Notes: a model not told the origin generated them from the letters alone. DNA of 64,000 bases from Stictocephala bisonia (GCA_035578905.1 JAQJVL010000030.1:3903767-3967766); one strand, 5' to 3'; counted from the stretch's first letter, positions 1 to 11,661 are shown. Program-made: numbers and translations.

Positions 1-199
1 GTCTCGAAAATTTGTTGCAGGAATGCACCATATGGAGGCTTTTTTGTCAATGTCCAAACGTATGATCTTTTGGTATATTGAAGGGTACCATTAGTGTCTT
101 AGTTTGTGGTTTGAAAGTACATAACATATTTCTAGGTTCGAACATGAGTTTAATGAAAATTTACATGACTTTGATATTGATAAAACGAACGAGTTAGAT

Positions 200-490
200 G
201 CCTTCAATCTGCAGAACTAAATTCGAAATCATCTTCAGACTTAGTTCTGAAGATGATACTTGCCCTCAATCTACAGATCTAGGGTTAAAGTCATTTTTAA
301 AACGTGCAAGCAGGCACTTGCTCTGAATCTACAGATCTAGGGTTGAAATAATTTTAAAACGTGCAATCATGTTCTTACCTTGATTCTTGACCAAAATAAA
401 GTTTAAGTCAATTTAAAGCGTACAATCAGATTCTTGTTCTGAATATGCAATGAGGGTTAAATTTATCCTCAAAGTATCCCTTAGGTGTAT
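200..490. repeat. degenerate tandem repeat, about 58-bp unit
   Basis: Five related units start near 203, 261, 319, 376 and 435. The best two share CTGAATCTACAGATCTAGGG followed by a run ending in AAAACGTGCAA; the outer units are more worn. Spacing is 57-59 bp. No coding frame is apparent. Confidence 0.7.
228..257. other. short perfect hairpin
   Basis: The arms ATCATCTTCAGA (228-239) and TCTGAAGATGAT (246-257) are exactly complementary around a 6-nt loop. It sits at the left end of the 58-bp repeat. No T-tract or gene context makes it a terminator. Confidence 0.6.
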
Positions 491-1510
491 ATCTTAAATT
501 CTCAGAGTCAGGGTTAACGTTAACCTTATTCGTACATATCTAGAAATTGTAAATCTAGGGTTAATAGCATTAAATGCACGTTTATGAACTGTCCTTTTTA
601 TTACGTCTAATTCTAAAATTTAATAGACCTAAGTATTTATTTGGCTCAAAAATATATTGTCTCACTTTATCGAATTCAAAGCAGACAAAACCCATTAATA
701 TGTCAATGTGGCTGGCTCTCACTTAAAAAAAACGTTGTCCATTTTTCTTTTTGGCTTAAATTCTTGGTCTTACAACATATCAAACTGGTAAGCATTTAAT
801 GTAGGAATATAAAGTTTAAACACTTACTCAATTTCAAACATTTCTGTATTATTATTCTATTTAATAAATTACCAGCTATAAACTGTAGTTATCAGTCAAC
901 GACAGTTGCTCTGTGTAATTTGTATTTTCGTATAGCCAGTACATCCCCTACGTACTCTGGGCATAATTAATTCTTCATTAACTCAAATAACTATGGTCTA
1001 AAATCCAGATCTTTTTAATTAGATTTTAAGTTCTTACGTTTGTTTGTCCTTCGTTTTAGGCTAAATGCGTTGACCTACCGTCATCAAATTTGGCTAGCAG
1101 ATACTTTAACAAAAGAAAAAACCCCACATGTGTTAAGTCACTTAAGTATATATCAAAATATGGTAATTGAAACAGAAATGCCATACTACTATTTGTCATG
1201 GCAAAAAAAAAATATTAGTGGTCTGTGTAATGGGTGCATCTAAAACGACTGCAACTAAACCATCTCTGTTACCATCAGTGACAATTCAAGATCCATGTTT
1301 GGTAATTATTTGGACATAAGATCCTTCAAATTTTAACTTAATTTGAGTTTAAATCCACTTTGTTCAATTACCACGTAACGAGTTCGTAACAAAGCTTAAT
1401 TTGTCTGTTTTAACTCTAAAGATATATTCAAATTAGCAACACGCGTACTGTTTGTACATTTTAGGTATCTGTCCCAATATTAGATAAAAAAAAGTTTTAG
1501 TGATCATTTG
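491..1510. other. AT-rich spacer
   Basis: No recognisable gene. A pyrimidine-rich stretch ending in TTTTAG at about 1060 looks like a splice acceptor. It is followed by an open stretch of about 60 codons with no recognisable domain. Confidence 0.5.
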
Positions 1511-1588
1511 TATTCACCCACCCGCCCACCCATACACGTACAGTGGTATTCACCCACCCGCCCACCCATACACGTACAGTGGTATTCA
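1511..1588 (+). repeat. two copies of a 36-bp minisatellite unit
   Basis: Two identical 36-bp units (1511-1546, 1547-1582) are rich in CACCC and contain CATACACGTACAGTGG, with a few bases of a third. The same unit, reverse-complemented, builds the large array at 32337-32850, and a worn version is at 8460-8560. This is therefore a dispersed minisatellite family rather than a local slip. Confidence 0.85.
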
Positions 1589-2054
1589 TACAGGTTAGGT
1601 ACATTCTTGTAGTGGTGTTACGTTTACTTCGATCCCGGTGCGTTGACGAAATTTCTGACGTTATTTGACGAAACACAGGTATTATGTTAAAATTTAATTG
1701 TCCCTATTGGAAAATAACTATTTTTTTGAAAAAAACTTAAACTTGCTTTGCTGAAATAATTAGAGACTATTTTATATTCAACCACAATTTAATCTATATT
1801 CAACATAATTTTACTGTCATTTTATTATTCTTTAATTTGAGTATCTTGAAGATCATAAATACTATTCTGACAAAAGTTAATTAAAAAGAGCATATTATTA
1901 AGATTGTAAAATTTGCTAAGGATAGAACAACTTATTAATTTTTCTCTCACTTAGGTGCATTATTATATTCTATATTTATGATTTAAAATTATCTTATTGG
2001 TAAGATTGGTTTTAAATGATTTACTATTTATATTAGATAAAAATATATATATTA

Positions 2055-2330
2055 ATTGGTCGGTAGCGTAGTTGGTTAAAGCCCGGTTTTATAATTTAAA
2101 GGTTCTCAGTTCGATCCCAATCAGAGTCACAACAAATTTTAAAAGGGCTGTTTAATTTTGAGACTAAAAGCCGCCATTTTTTCATTGTAATTTGGCTGTT
2201 AATAAATGACATTTTATAAGGAATAGTCGGCCTTAGTTTGTTCACTCGCTCATCAACACTCATCACACTCATTCGACATCGATATTCGCCCATATCTTGA
2301 TGATTTGCGTGTTAAGAATAAATTATATAT
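2055..2330 (+). mobile_element. tRNA-derived SINE
   Basis: A tRNA-like head has an A-box-like TAGCGTAGTTGG (about 2064) and a B-box-like AGTTCGATCCC (about 2107), the internal RNA polymerase III promoter of tRNA genes and SINEs. An unrelated body follows, with a tail containing CACTCATCACACTCATTC and ending in a TTAAGAATAAA-like stretch. Related copies are at 10795-11022 (minus) and 41850-41940 (minus, head only). The tail alone recurs at the ends of other repeats (10575-10665, 30605-30665, 52128-52200). The head cannot fold as a complete functional tRNA. Confidence 0.75.
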
Positions 2331-3480
2331 TAGTATTTTTTAACACGTTCAGTTTCTGAAATATTTATACTGCTTACGGTGTGTGCTGGAATGTGGTTAC
2401 TTAAAATTTACGATGGTTGGTCTAACCAACCCTATAATGAGTTTTCTAATATTTTGTTAAGTAATAAAAAATAAAGTCATTTGGCGTCTTAAAAAAATAA
2501 AGCACAAGACATTAATATTTTAAGCTGTATACGGAAACCAAAATATGCAGTTTTTTTCTGCGTTCATACATAAATAAAAATCTTTTATTTATATATATAC
2601 TAACTACCTTTAATATTTGTATATAAATAAGAGGTAGATAGTGTACAAAGTGGTAGAGTGGGTTCTGCGCGTACTGCCTACGTCACTCTGGTCACATTTC
2701 GTCAAATACACTGTCTTCATAACTATCAGAATAAATTTTAACTAACCCCACTACTTTAATCTTTGATTCAGGTATGGAATCGTAAAATTGGTAAATTTTA
2801 TGTTATCACTTATAGACATCATACTTATTTTAAAAACTACCATAGCAAAAAAGTGAGAACGGACGCTACCAGACAATAAGCTAACTTTCAAATAGCACTA
2901 AGGGTAAACAATTAAATCCATCAGCTGATTGGCATTGGCAGAAATTGTACAAAAACGTCTGCAACAATTTGAAATGATATTTAGCGTTCGCCACGGTAAA
3001 CGTGAATCTTAACAAAATTTAAATCCAAAATCTCCATGTGAAACAGAACAATTTATCATACGGTTCACGCAAAAAAAAGAGAAGAAAAAAATTAAACTGA
3101 TGTCAGAAGCTAAAACAAGTGTTTGTGACTTCTTGGGCCAACAAAGGGAACCAACCATCCAGTGTCAAGGCATTGTGATGGAGATGAGGTCTGTGATGGA
3201 TCACCTTGGACACTGAGTGTTGGGGAGCACCGTGGAGGTGGTCGGACCCCGGGGGCGTCACTTCCCGAAACGTTAAACATGGATCACTCGGTGGTTGACA
3301 CCCATGACCACCTTGTGGAGGGCGATAGTGTTCTCTGTAAGGGGAAAACAGTAGAATTGTTCCGTAGGTCCAAGGTGTTTCTATGTTTGTTTAGAGAATC
3401 TTCCGATAGAGTTTAAGCTTCATAAAGGACAATATACATGGAAGCCTCGGTTGAGAACGTTTTGCAAAGAATAAAGTTTT
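2331..3480. other. spacer with GC-rich patch at 3120-3420
   Basis: Mostly AT-rich. The 3120-3420 patch is GC-richer and open for 84 codons on the plus strand (3162-3416), but I recognise no domain and see no splice or promoter signal that would make it a gene. It may be a fragment of an unrecognised repeat. Confidence 0.4.
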
Positions 3481-3735
3481 ATACTAAAACAAAGAATAAA
3501 GAAACAGAGATCGATTTCTTATCGACGACGCCTCAGTGACAGTTATAAATAGATTATAACTAACGTACATATTTATACGTCTGCAGTAATAATTACTAGG
3601 TTTATCCTCGAGGATTTGGGGGGGGGGGGGATAGAGGAAGGACTGAGAAGATTTGGACCTGCCCTAGAAAACTACTCGACAAACATCTATTTCACTATTG
3701 GATGCGACCTCTGTTTCTTTTTCTCTGTTATACTA
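3481..3735. mobile_element. short inverted-repeat element (MITE-like), copy 1
   Basis: The left end carries AAAGAAACAGAGATCG and the right end CGACCTCTGTTTCTTT, an imperfect terminal inverted repeat. The body shares AAATAGATTATAACTAA and TATCCT(C/T)GAGGATTTGG with the copy at 48113-48351. Single-ended relatives are near 14390-14445, 32208-32250 and 44270-44365. No coding capacity. A run of 13 G (3618-3630) lies inside. The superfamily is not identifiable from this copy because no clear target duplication is seen. Confidence 0.65.
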
Positions 3736-4524
3736 TTTACAATGATGTGTAATGTGTGAGGAAAAAGTACATAAGGTTGTTCTCTAGTAACCATCAACAA
3801 ACAAGGTTGTTAACAACCATCAACTGTGAAGTGAAAATCATTACATGCTGACCTTTGTGCTTCTGCCTAAAAAAATTACATTATATCACTTTCATCTTAT
3901 ATTAAAATCATCCTGTGAACTAATTGTACATTACCATTGTGTGGCGTAGTTGATATTAAACAGGTCATTTGCGCTACCCTATCACTATACCACTTCCACC
4001 CACTATTACAGTAATAAATACAATCGTGAATGTACAAAAGATCGTTCTACGAGTATTACTATATATTATAAAATTAGAATCATAAGAAGGACGAAAATTT
4101 TTAAAAAATTAAAAAACTAAAACTGCAGATTTAAGAGAATAACGTAACGTGAATACGCAAGATTTGAGTAAAAAATAAAATAAAATAAAATAAATAGGTA
4201 GTAGTGGCGAATTAATTATAAAAAAAATCCTCACAAACATCATAGACCCACCCAGACGCAAAGAGATTAACAAAGAAAATATTGAGAGGGTAGAACAAGT
4301 ATTTAGGTGAAAGGATAGTTAGAATGTATTGGAAAAGAAAGTACTTGAGTCTAGAATACAGAAACTGGAGTTAGAATGCAAGATTTAAACTTATACTTGA
4401 CATCAAAGAATTGGTAGACAAGTTAGAAATTCCAGAAAGATACATAATAAGAAAGATTCAAATTTTCAAAACGATGAAATAAAATTAGTATCAAATAAAA
4501 ATGTATACATAAGAATTTATATCA
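3736..4524. other. AT-rich spacer
   Basis: No gene or distinct repeat recognised apart from a short AAAATA microsatellite near 4176-4195. Confidence 0.4.
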
Positions 4525-6125
4525 AAATCAAAATCAAAATATATTTATTTTGTAGTGGACAATTATACAATTGTATTACAATGGTCATGTATAAAAATGA
4601 TATAACAATTAAAGTTAGGTTGTTATAGCTTAAATTAAATTTCTATTAATTAATAATATTTGTTTACATATTTGTCATTAATAAAACCTATTGTTCCATT
4701 AGAAATTCTTCAACAGTGTAGAAAGCTCCACTTAACAAGAAGTGCTGCAGGGAAGATTTAAATTGCTTTTCGCATATTTGCTGTTTTATATGGTTAGGCA
4801 GTCTATTAAACAACTTAGGGCCTATATTCTGGGGAAGTGAAGCTGTCAACTCCAATCTATGAGATGACTGCCTGTGTTGATTACAAAATCTTGTACTATA
4901 GTTATGTATATTTGAACCGGTCTGAAATTTTGAAATTTTAAATTTGTAAAATATGATCATTTCATATATGTACAGAGATGATAAAGTTAATATTTTAAAT
5001 GATTTAAAGATTTCTTTACAAGAAGTTCTTCTATTTACACCAGCCATTACGCGGATTGCCCTTTTTTCCAAACGGAACACTCGGATTAATGCAGTATGGG
5101 ACGCAGAGCCCCAGAGAATAATTCCATATCTCAATCTTGATTCTATTAGTGCCATATAAATTAGTTTCATAATGAAAAAATTACCATAATTAGAAAAACT
5201 ATTTAGCAAAAATAATTGTGACGATAATTTTGAACAAATACTGTCTATGTGTGAGGTCCACGTAAAGTGTTGGTCAAACGTTAGGCCAAGGTATTTCGTT
5301 TCAGTTTGGAATGGAAGCTCAAATTCATTCATAATAATCAACGGATTTGTATCAATAATTCTATAGTTTTTAAAATGTATGCAACTGGTTTTAGCTGGAT
5401 TTACGTGTAGATTATTAATATTTAGGTATTGGAATAAATTAGTGAGTTGAAGATGACTATCTATTTCTAAATCGGCGAGAGTGTTGTTTTTGATGAGTAT
5501 AGCCACATCATCAGCATACATTGTTACATTTAAATTGTTCACTGATTTTGTTATACTGTTTGTATATAAGACGAATATAATGGGACCTAGGACAGTGCCT
5601 TGAGGAATACCGAAATTGATTTCTATATCACTTGAACGCGCGTCCCATACAATTGAACACTTTGAGTCCTTGACATTAAAAATGATTTGATCCAGTCTAA
5701 GGGTATTCCACGTATCCCCAGATTGTAAAGTCTATCGAAGAGTATTTCATGATCGAGACAATCAAATGCCTTCTGCAAATCTAAAAAAACACCTACAGCT
5801 TTACATTTCTTATCCAAGGCTATAATAGCTTTAGAAATAAAATTAACCATGGCATCTGTTGTATTTTCCCCTGTACAAATCCGAATTGTTCTTTACATAT
5901 TAAGTCATGTTCAGACAAAAAATTTAACAATCTACGCGCAAAAACATGCTCATAAATCTTTGAAAATGTCGAAACATTTGCAATTGGTCGCCAATTTTCT
6001 GGGGAATCACTCTTTCCACTTTTAAATATTGGACGGATTATTGTCTGCTTCAGTTCCTGTGGAAATAAGCCTTCAGAAAATGATAAACTCTGAATAATAT
6101 ATAAGCTCTGAGATTCTATAAGGAA
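4525..6125 (-). pseudogene. 5'-truncated CR1/Jockey-like LINE with decayed reverse transcriptase
   Basis: Read on the minus strand, the reverse transcriptase palm begins near 6110 (motifs like IIRPIFKSG and NWRPIANVSTFSKI), continues through EQFGF (about 5890) and FLDLQKAFDCLDHE (5623-5850), then IPQGTVLGP and the catalytic MYADDVA (about 5510) at the start of a 284-codon open stretch (4688-5542). Breaks in frame lie near 5865 and between 5545 and 5625. The usual LINE C-terminal region (RYGIILWGS, RLEKRAIRVM) is present. The endonuclease domain is missing. The 3' end (about 4525-4560) carries a TTTTGA-type repeat tail, as expected for target-primed insertion. Inactive. Confidence 0.88.
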
Positions 6126-7422
6126 AATGAGGATACGTTTCTATGCACATATCTTTAGAATGGAGGATATTTAATGAAGAAACTGTTTATTTAACAATAG
6201 AAAATAAACAAGAAGTCTTATACGAATTGAATATTACTGAAAGAATAATTAAATAGTGAAATAATCTTAAAGCAAGGTGAAGGACTAAACTCAAAACTGA
6301 TTCAAATAATTTATTCAGCCATTAAATTGTTACAAAACAACAAAACACTTATCAATATAAAAATACATTAATTGTGCAATAAATAAAATCATTTAATCAT
6401 CAAGCAATAAATAGCATCATTGTATTAACTAATAAAAAATAAATAAAAAAACATACAACTAAGTACACCATGAAACAAAACGTGGAAACATACCTTAGTA
6501 TAAGTTTTCACTGCTAGCCCACAGCTACTCATCCAAGCGTGCATGGTCCAGACCAAAACACTCACCCACAGGAAGAAAAATGTCTGAAGAAATAAATGAG
6601 GCAAAATCTGAAAGAAGGAAATACTATTGGAGAAAACAAAAAGAAGCAACTAGGCAATTAGCAAAAGAGAACAATTGATTTATCGTTCCCCAAAGTGGGT
6701 TAATTGAAGACAAATTGGTTTTTAACAAAATACAATATAAGTAGGTCATGCACGTGTCAAAATGTGCGGATCCAGCGGCTAGAGGTTTCTCTATGATCAA
6801 TTACCGCCGATATTTGATATTTGCAAGCTACAGGAAGTACGCCGATTCGATCATTTCTCTTGGTGGGGTCAATTGAAATTCAAAACCAAGTTAAGTTGGA
6901 AAAATATTATGTAGGATAGAAACATTCATAATAAAATAATTCGGTAATTTCTTTTGTAATAAACACGGAATTGCAAACAACCAAACTTTGAAATCTTCCT
7001 TCGAACTCTTCTCTTATCGCTTTATGATGAGTATCGAATTTATATTACTTTTAAAACTACATTAGTAACTATTTTCATGAGAGCACCTCTTATATATTGT
7101 CAATTTGCCTTTCCTTGGCGTCTTCGCCAAAATTTATTATTTTGTTACAGTCAACAATAACCGAACACGATTAAACATAAAATGAACTTAAAGTTTCCAT
7201 TTTATTCTTGTTTATACATATAAACAAGCACTGGCACTATTTACAGTTCCAGTGGTAAGCAAAATATAACAGGTTCCAGATATTTGTATTATAGCCTGAT
7301 AGTTATTATGCGATATAAGACAAATGCTATTGAAACATTAAATTACCACTAAGAACTCATTTTTAAAAGTAATATCTGTATATATGTAAAAAAATTTATA
7401 CACACGTAGCCTAATTCATATT
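6126..7422. other. AT-rich spacer
   Basis: No gene recognised. The 74-codon minus-strand open frame near 6425-6649 is Phe/Leu-rich, low-complexity and unconvincing. Confidence 0.4.
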
Positions 7423-7503
7423 TACTAGAGTCTCGGTTAACCGAATCCCAATTAACCGGATTGCTTTGATTCCATACAATTCGGTTAAACGAGATTCTAG
7501 TGT
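7423..7503. mobile_element. 80-bp inverted-repeat element (mariner/pogo-like MITE)
   Basis: The left end ACTAGAGTCTCGGTTAACCG and the right end CGGTTAAACGAGATTCTAGT are complementary with two mismatches. They leave about 34 bp between arms, including another TTAACCGG. TA lies just outside the left arm. The length and TIR style resemble internally deleted Tc1/mariner-pogo elements. The superfamily call rests on TIR style only. Confidence 0.6.
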
Positions 7504-8459
7504 ATTTTATATCTTATAAGGGACACTCGCTAATTTATCTGTACAGAAGTATAAAGTAAATAAAAACTACACCGCAAGTTATCAAGCACACTCATACTAT
7601 ATGGAAGGTGAATGTAAACATTTCAACTTTAATTACAATACCACTACTTTAAAATAACTTTTTGAACCGGAGCGTGGGCGTAACAGCGCCGGGCCGGATA
7701 CGGCGGGCTAAAATACAATCCAACTCACGGGACAAGACATAAGCGGATGTTATAGAAACAGAATTATGAGCGCTGGAACGTATGTTTCTATTAAGGTATT
7801 ACTTGTGGACTAGATAAATATTGGGTGGCGCGTGACAGGTGGCGGGGCCCCGCCGTGCCACCCCCCCGCGAGAGGCCCCCGAAATTATTTAAGCCAGAAA
7901 GAGAACCACATAAACAAACAATCTGAACCAGACAAAAACTGTTAGCTGGAAGATTTACAGATGTGAGTGGCCAACGTCGTAAAGTATGCCCTCTGGGCTC
8001 ACGTAATGAAGATCTGAAGCGAAGCACGCTCGCTGAAGAACGGTAGCGGCGTGGGCGAGTGACACCTCTCCCCTCACACCTCCCTACTCACTCATTAGGG
8101 AGATGTGTGAGCCTCAAGTCCTTAAGGAGATCAGTAAACAACAACTTGTTTAGGTAATTGTTCCCTAATATGTTTTCAGGCGTTCACAGCTCTCGTTAAA
8201 TTGCCACTCGGGTGTTTGAAGAGCGTAATTATCTCATCCAAAGGCAACGTTTCGTTTTTATTGCTGTGAACTTCTTCAGGACAGGTAATTAAATTGGAAT
8301 CAACGCAATGTCATCTATTTCTTTTCATGTATTTTTTTTAATTTTTTTTCTTTTTATTGATGCTCTGTGCTTTGTCCACATCTGCAATATTAGATGTTGA
8401 AAGTTGTATCAAGTGAACATACACTTTACCAATTTGTAAACTTTCCAGAATTTATGATG
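7504..8459. other. spacer with GC-rich segment 7660-8110
   Basis: 7660-8110 is strikingly GC-rich for this window (GCCGGGCCGGATACGGCGGG, then runs of C around 7861). It has no recognised coding sequence. It could be a conserved regulatory segment or an old repeat. At 8180-8284 there is a segment with an acceptor-like left edge and a donor-like right edge, but all three plus frames contain stops. Confidence 0.4.
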
Positions 8460-8560
8460 ATAACCCACCCACCCACCGAGACATATTTAGTGGAGATGCC
8501 CTACTCACCCACCCATATATTTACAATGGGGATGACTCCCACCCACACAGTAGTGATTCT
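8460..8560 (+). repeat. worn copies of the 36-bp minisatellite unit
   Basis: Three degenerate units start with CACCCACCCACC, CACCCACCCATATA and CCCACCCACACAGT, spaced about 36-38 bp. They match the layout of the better-preserved units at 1511-1588 and 32337-32850. Confidence 0.55.
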
Positions 8561-9374
8561 ACATATCTTATTAAACTTACAGCAGGTAAATGATAAGTGA
8601 ATCTTATACAAAAAGATTAATTTCGAGTAGCGATTGAAAAGCACATTTCTTTGATATTAAAATGAAAGATTACGGTATCATAGTTACTTCATTCCTTTCA
8701 AAGTCAATACTGGAAAAGGAGGTGTTTTTGGACCCCCCTCTTATATTACTTATTGCACTAAAATGTCTATAATCAAGAGATTCCATGATAGTATTTGGTC
8801 GACTCACATCGTTGGAGGAACTCGGTAAAGGAGATAATAATAATTTTATTCATGAGCGTTAAGAACAGAATAATTGACAATAATAAAATATAGCGAATTA
8901 AAAAACATAAATATAATAAAAATAAATAAGATTTAAAATAAAACAAATAATATGGGTCTAAAAAGTTACTAAAAGTAATATTTTGTTAAGCTTTACTTTT
9001 TATTCGTGTACGTTTTAAAATGGATTGCTCTCAAGCCAGTAACGTAGGAAATTGTTAAATGTTTTTTTCTTTCATTTTTTTGTGTGATTTGGTAAATAGT
9101 TGTGTATTAAACGCCCTATGTATGATGCTTTTTTGTGTAGACTGTAGCGCAATGATTTGGAAAATGATGACTTTTTGAATTTCGGTTATTGTGGTTATTT
9201 ATTTCTTCACTTTTTGGTAAATCAGTTTTTTCATCAACGTGCAAACAGCCTCTATTTAGAGTGCAGTAACTGTTCGGATTTTGAGATTTTTGAAGGTTTC
9301 GCGACTGTTCCTCAAAAACAGCTATTTATTTATAGCGCAATAGCTAGGGCAATTTTAAGGGGCTTAAAACATTG
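8561..9374. other. AT-rich spacer
   Basis: No gene recognised. An open stretch from about 9157 runs into the neighbouring dispersed repeat and so is not a real gene. Confidence 0.4.
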
Positions 9375-9600
9375 TATGGACTCCGAACCACGTGGTGTTG
9401 GTCTGATTTTCAGCTAAATGAGAAGCTTGGCAATCAGTTTTCTTCACTACACAACATCCGGACACTGTCTACCACATAACAGGGACACATCACACTTCCC
9501 TAGTAGTGTCCACGTCGATGGCAACCATTGATCGGTCGTCAGTATGGAACCTATCATCTACAATCCCCACAGCACTTTATCCCCAAGTAGTAGCCACTAA
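9375..9600 (-). repeat. dispersed repeat family R, copy 1
   Basis: On the plus strand it reads CCGAACCACGTGGTGTTGGT, then CACTACACAACATCCGGACA, GTCCACGTCGATGGCAACCA and CTACAATCCCCACAGCACTT. The same ordered blocks occur at 34140-34385 and 42480-42745 (same orientation) and reverse-complemented at 10290-10665, 30190-30665, 44610-44940 and, more worn, 59885-60125. No protein-coding potential. The plus-oriented copies end in the SINE-like tail. Confidence 0.8.
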
Positions 9601-9758
9601 TACCGTCAATGCATATTACTTTCACAAGCTCGCAATGACAAAACATCGAAAGAACACATCTACAATCCCCACAGCACTTTATCCCCAAGTAGTAGCCACT
9701 AATACCGTCAATGCATATTACTTTCACAAGCTCGCAATGACAAAACATCGAAAGAACA
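9555..9758. repeat. exact 102-bp tandem duplication
   Basis: 9555-9656 is repeated as 9657-9758 without a visible difference. The duplicated segment overlaps the end of the family R copy (CTACAATCCCCACAGCACTT). Because 102 is divisible by three, open frames pass through both copies on both strands. These are shadows, not genes. Confidence 0.92.
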
Positions 9759-10289
9759 AACAATTTATTATTTTAGACGATTTAGACGTATGAAATTTCA
9801 TATAAAAGAGAATGTGCGCCTGATTTATTATTACTTCTTACTTCGTATTAAGTCTAAGTTGTACGGGTCTTTCGAAACAATAAATTCCTCAACAGAAAAT
9901 TCCTCATTGTTCTGAACTCTTCCAGTTCACATGTCCATTAATTATTATTTGGCAAGCGGTCAGATAGAGTGTAACACACCGGTGCTGGAGTCTCCAGTGG
10001 TGATATAAACGAGCTAGCTGGAGGCAGGCGCCTCGCCTCCTACGCTCGACCTCAGGACGACCATAAATCCATCCTGGAGCGTCACTCCAGCTCCAGCGAG
10101 ATGCTGGAGGGCAGATATCGTCCGTCTGTCTACTTGACACGTTTTATGGCTCTCATGATGTTTCCAGGGTGCCTTCCTCCCATTGATAAGTTTCGTTCAG
10201 TTGAACCTACTAAGGCTTTGTGCATTTACAACAAGTATCTTATTATTTTACAAATTTGCTGCTTATAATCAGTATATTTTATATAATTG
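9759..10289. other. spacer, GC-richer at 9960-10130
   Basis: 9960-10130 is GC-richer (GCTAGCTGGAGGCAGGCG, GCTCCAGCGAGATGCTGG) with several short inverted matches to CTGGAG. No gene recognised. Confidence 0.35.
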
Positions 10290-10665
10290 AATATATTAGA
10301 AGTGCTGTAATCCAGATACTTGGGGCAAAATGTTGTGGATATTGAAGGCGATGGGTTCTATGATCGGTCCTCTTAGTACCACCATGGCGTCTGAGAAGTC
10401 TTGGGGTGTCGGTATTTGGGTGGTTATCAGGCTCCGGATGTGTACAGAAAATAGAACTGAGCATCAGACTCGTCAGGTAGTTGAAAATGAGACCAATACT
10501 ACATGGTTTGGATTCCACGTAAAGCGTAGGTCCCTTAGTTGTCCTGGCTATTAAGGTTTGAGCAACAATCGACTTTAGTTAATAAAAATGAATTCACTCG
10601 TTCATCTACACTCATCACACTCATTCTCCCCTCATATTCACTCATATATGTACGATCGGCGTCTT
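10290..10665 (+). repeat. dispersed repeat family R with SINE-like tail, copy 2
   Basis: Starts near GTGCTGTAATCCAGATACTT, has the core TGGTTTGGATTCCACGTAAA (about 10504) and ends with CACTCATCACACTCATTC followed by GATCGGCGTCTTAATA. That tail is the 3' part of the tRNA-derived SINE at 2055-2330. It faces the minus-strand SINE at 10795-11022 tail to tail. Confidence 0.78.
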
Positions 10666-10794
10666 AATAGGTGGGCAATATATAGGTTATACTTTTAAAA
10701 TGTATCAAATTCTATACAACCCCTAAATAAGTGATGATATGTGTGATGAAAACAAATAAAAAAAAAAAACAACTTTTCTTTCAAATTTATTTAT

Positions 10795-11022
10795 TCTTAA
10801 GACGCCGATCGTCAAGATATAGGCAAATGAGTTTAGATGTCCGAATGCAGTCGTAGTTACAAACTACGATAGATTATTAAGTGTCATTAATTAATAGCCC
10901 AATGACCAACGAACTGCCGTTCTAAAATTTGTCATGACTCTGATAGGATCGAATTAAGAACCTTTACCCCAAAAAGTAAAGCTTTAGGCAACTACGCTAT
11001 CTTGATTGATAAAAATCGTTGG
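10795..11022 (-). mobile_element. tRNA-derived SINE, copy 2
   Basis: The minus strand reads GATAGCGTAGTTGCCTAAAG (A-box-like) then TTAATTCGATCCTATCAGAG (B-box-like). It is followed by a body resembling the SINE at 2055-2330 and a tail ending in GATCGGCGTCTTAAG. Diverged, but the order of blocks is kept. Confidence 0.72.
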
Positions 11023-11401
11023 ATATTTCCAATGCTACAAGTGCTTAAGAAACAAACATAACGTTTCACCAAGTATAAAACTCCTGTCGTCTTCAGGTGT
11101 CACTTACTACCTTAGCTTAGATTTACAATTTTTTTTACCTTAACCCAAAGTAATTTAAGGAAACTATGTGCTTACAGACTACGGTTGAATGTTAAGAAAA
11201 TAAATAAAACTTGCTGGAAGCTTTGGAAATCTCCAACAATTTTTACCAATCCTGAACGATCCAATGCCAACAGATAACTTTCATGCACTTTTCTCTTCTA
11301 TCGTAGCAGCAATTAAGTTTACATTAATGGTGAACAAAAGAGGATACCAAGAAAAAGTCCTGGCGATGCCAAAATACCTCCTCAACTCAGATTAAATATT
11401 C

Positions 11402-11661
11402 GTTTATGTGGTCGGGCCTTAACTGAGCGAAGTGACCTGAGTCAAGTAGCCTGGGTGCCTGAACTGAGCGAAGCACTCCAGGGAGCCGCCAGAGACGTGC
11501 CTTAACTGAGCGAACCGGCGGCCCTCTTTGACTATGAACATTCACATAGCATTTAGGTTAGGTTAGGACTTCGCTCAGTTAAGGCACGTTTTTGGGGGCC
11601 CTTCGAGGGCTTTCGCTCAATTAAGGTAATCTTCGCTCAGTTAATGGGCGACCGTTTATGT
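11402..11661. mobile_element. 244-bp fold-back element with 8-bp target duplication
   Basis: The element spans 11410-11653 and begins GGTCGGGCCTTAACTGAGCG. It ends CGCTCAGTTAATGGGCGACC, so the termini are inverted repeats. GTTTATGT is duplicated exactly on both sides (11402-11409, 11654-11661), an 8-bp target duplication typical of hAT-type insertion. Inside, variants of TTAACTGAGCGAA occur three times on the left and, inverted, three times on the right, giving a stepped fold-back. The centre contains TTAGGTTAGGTTAGG (11553-11567). No transposase, so it is non-autonomous. Confidence 0.9.

Noticed and set aside
1040..1243. 67-codon open frame after an acceptor-like TTTTAG
   Set aside because: No domain, no donor before the stop, and an A9 run in the frame; too weak to call an exon.
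2055..2130. Functional tRNA gene
   Set aside because: A and B boxes are present, but the acceptor stem does not close and the unit recurs with a common non-tRNA tail, so it is a SINE head.
8180..8284. Segment with acceptor-like and donor-like borders
   Set aside because: All plus frames contain stops. The CTTCAGG/AACGTTTCG texture resembles repeat ends. A 36-codon minus frame is unsupported.
9506..9793. 95-codon open frame containing a 34-residue duplication
   Set aside because: A consequence of the 102-bp tandem duplication inside a non-coding dispersed repeat; the opposite strand is open too.
10300..10330. Alu-like string CTGTAATCCAGATACTT (and CTGTAACCCAGCTACTTGG at 30212)
   Set aside because: Short chance likeness to primate Alu. 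The rest of the element is unrelated and the context is insect-like.
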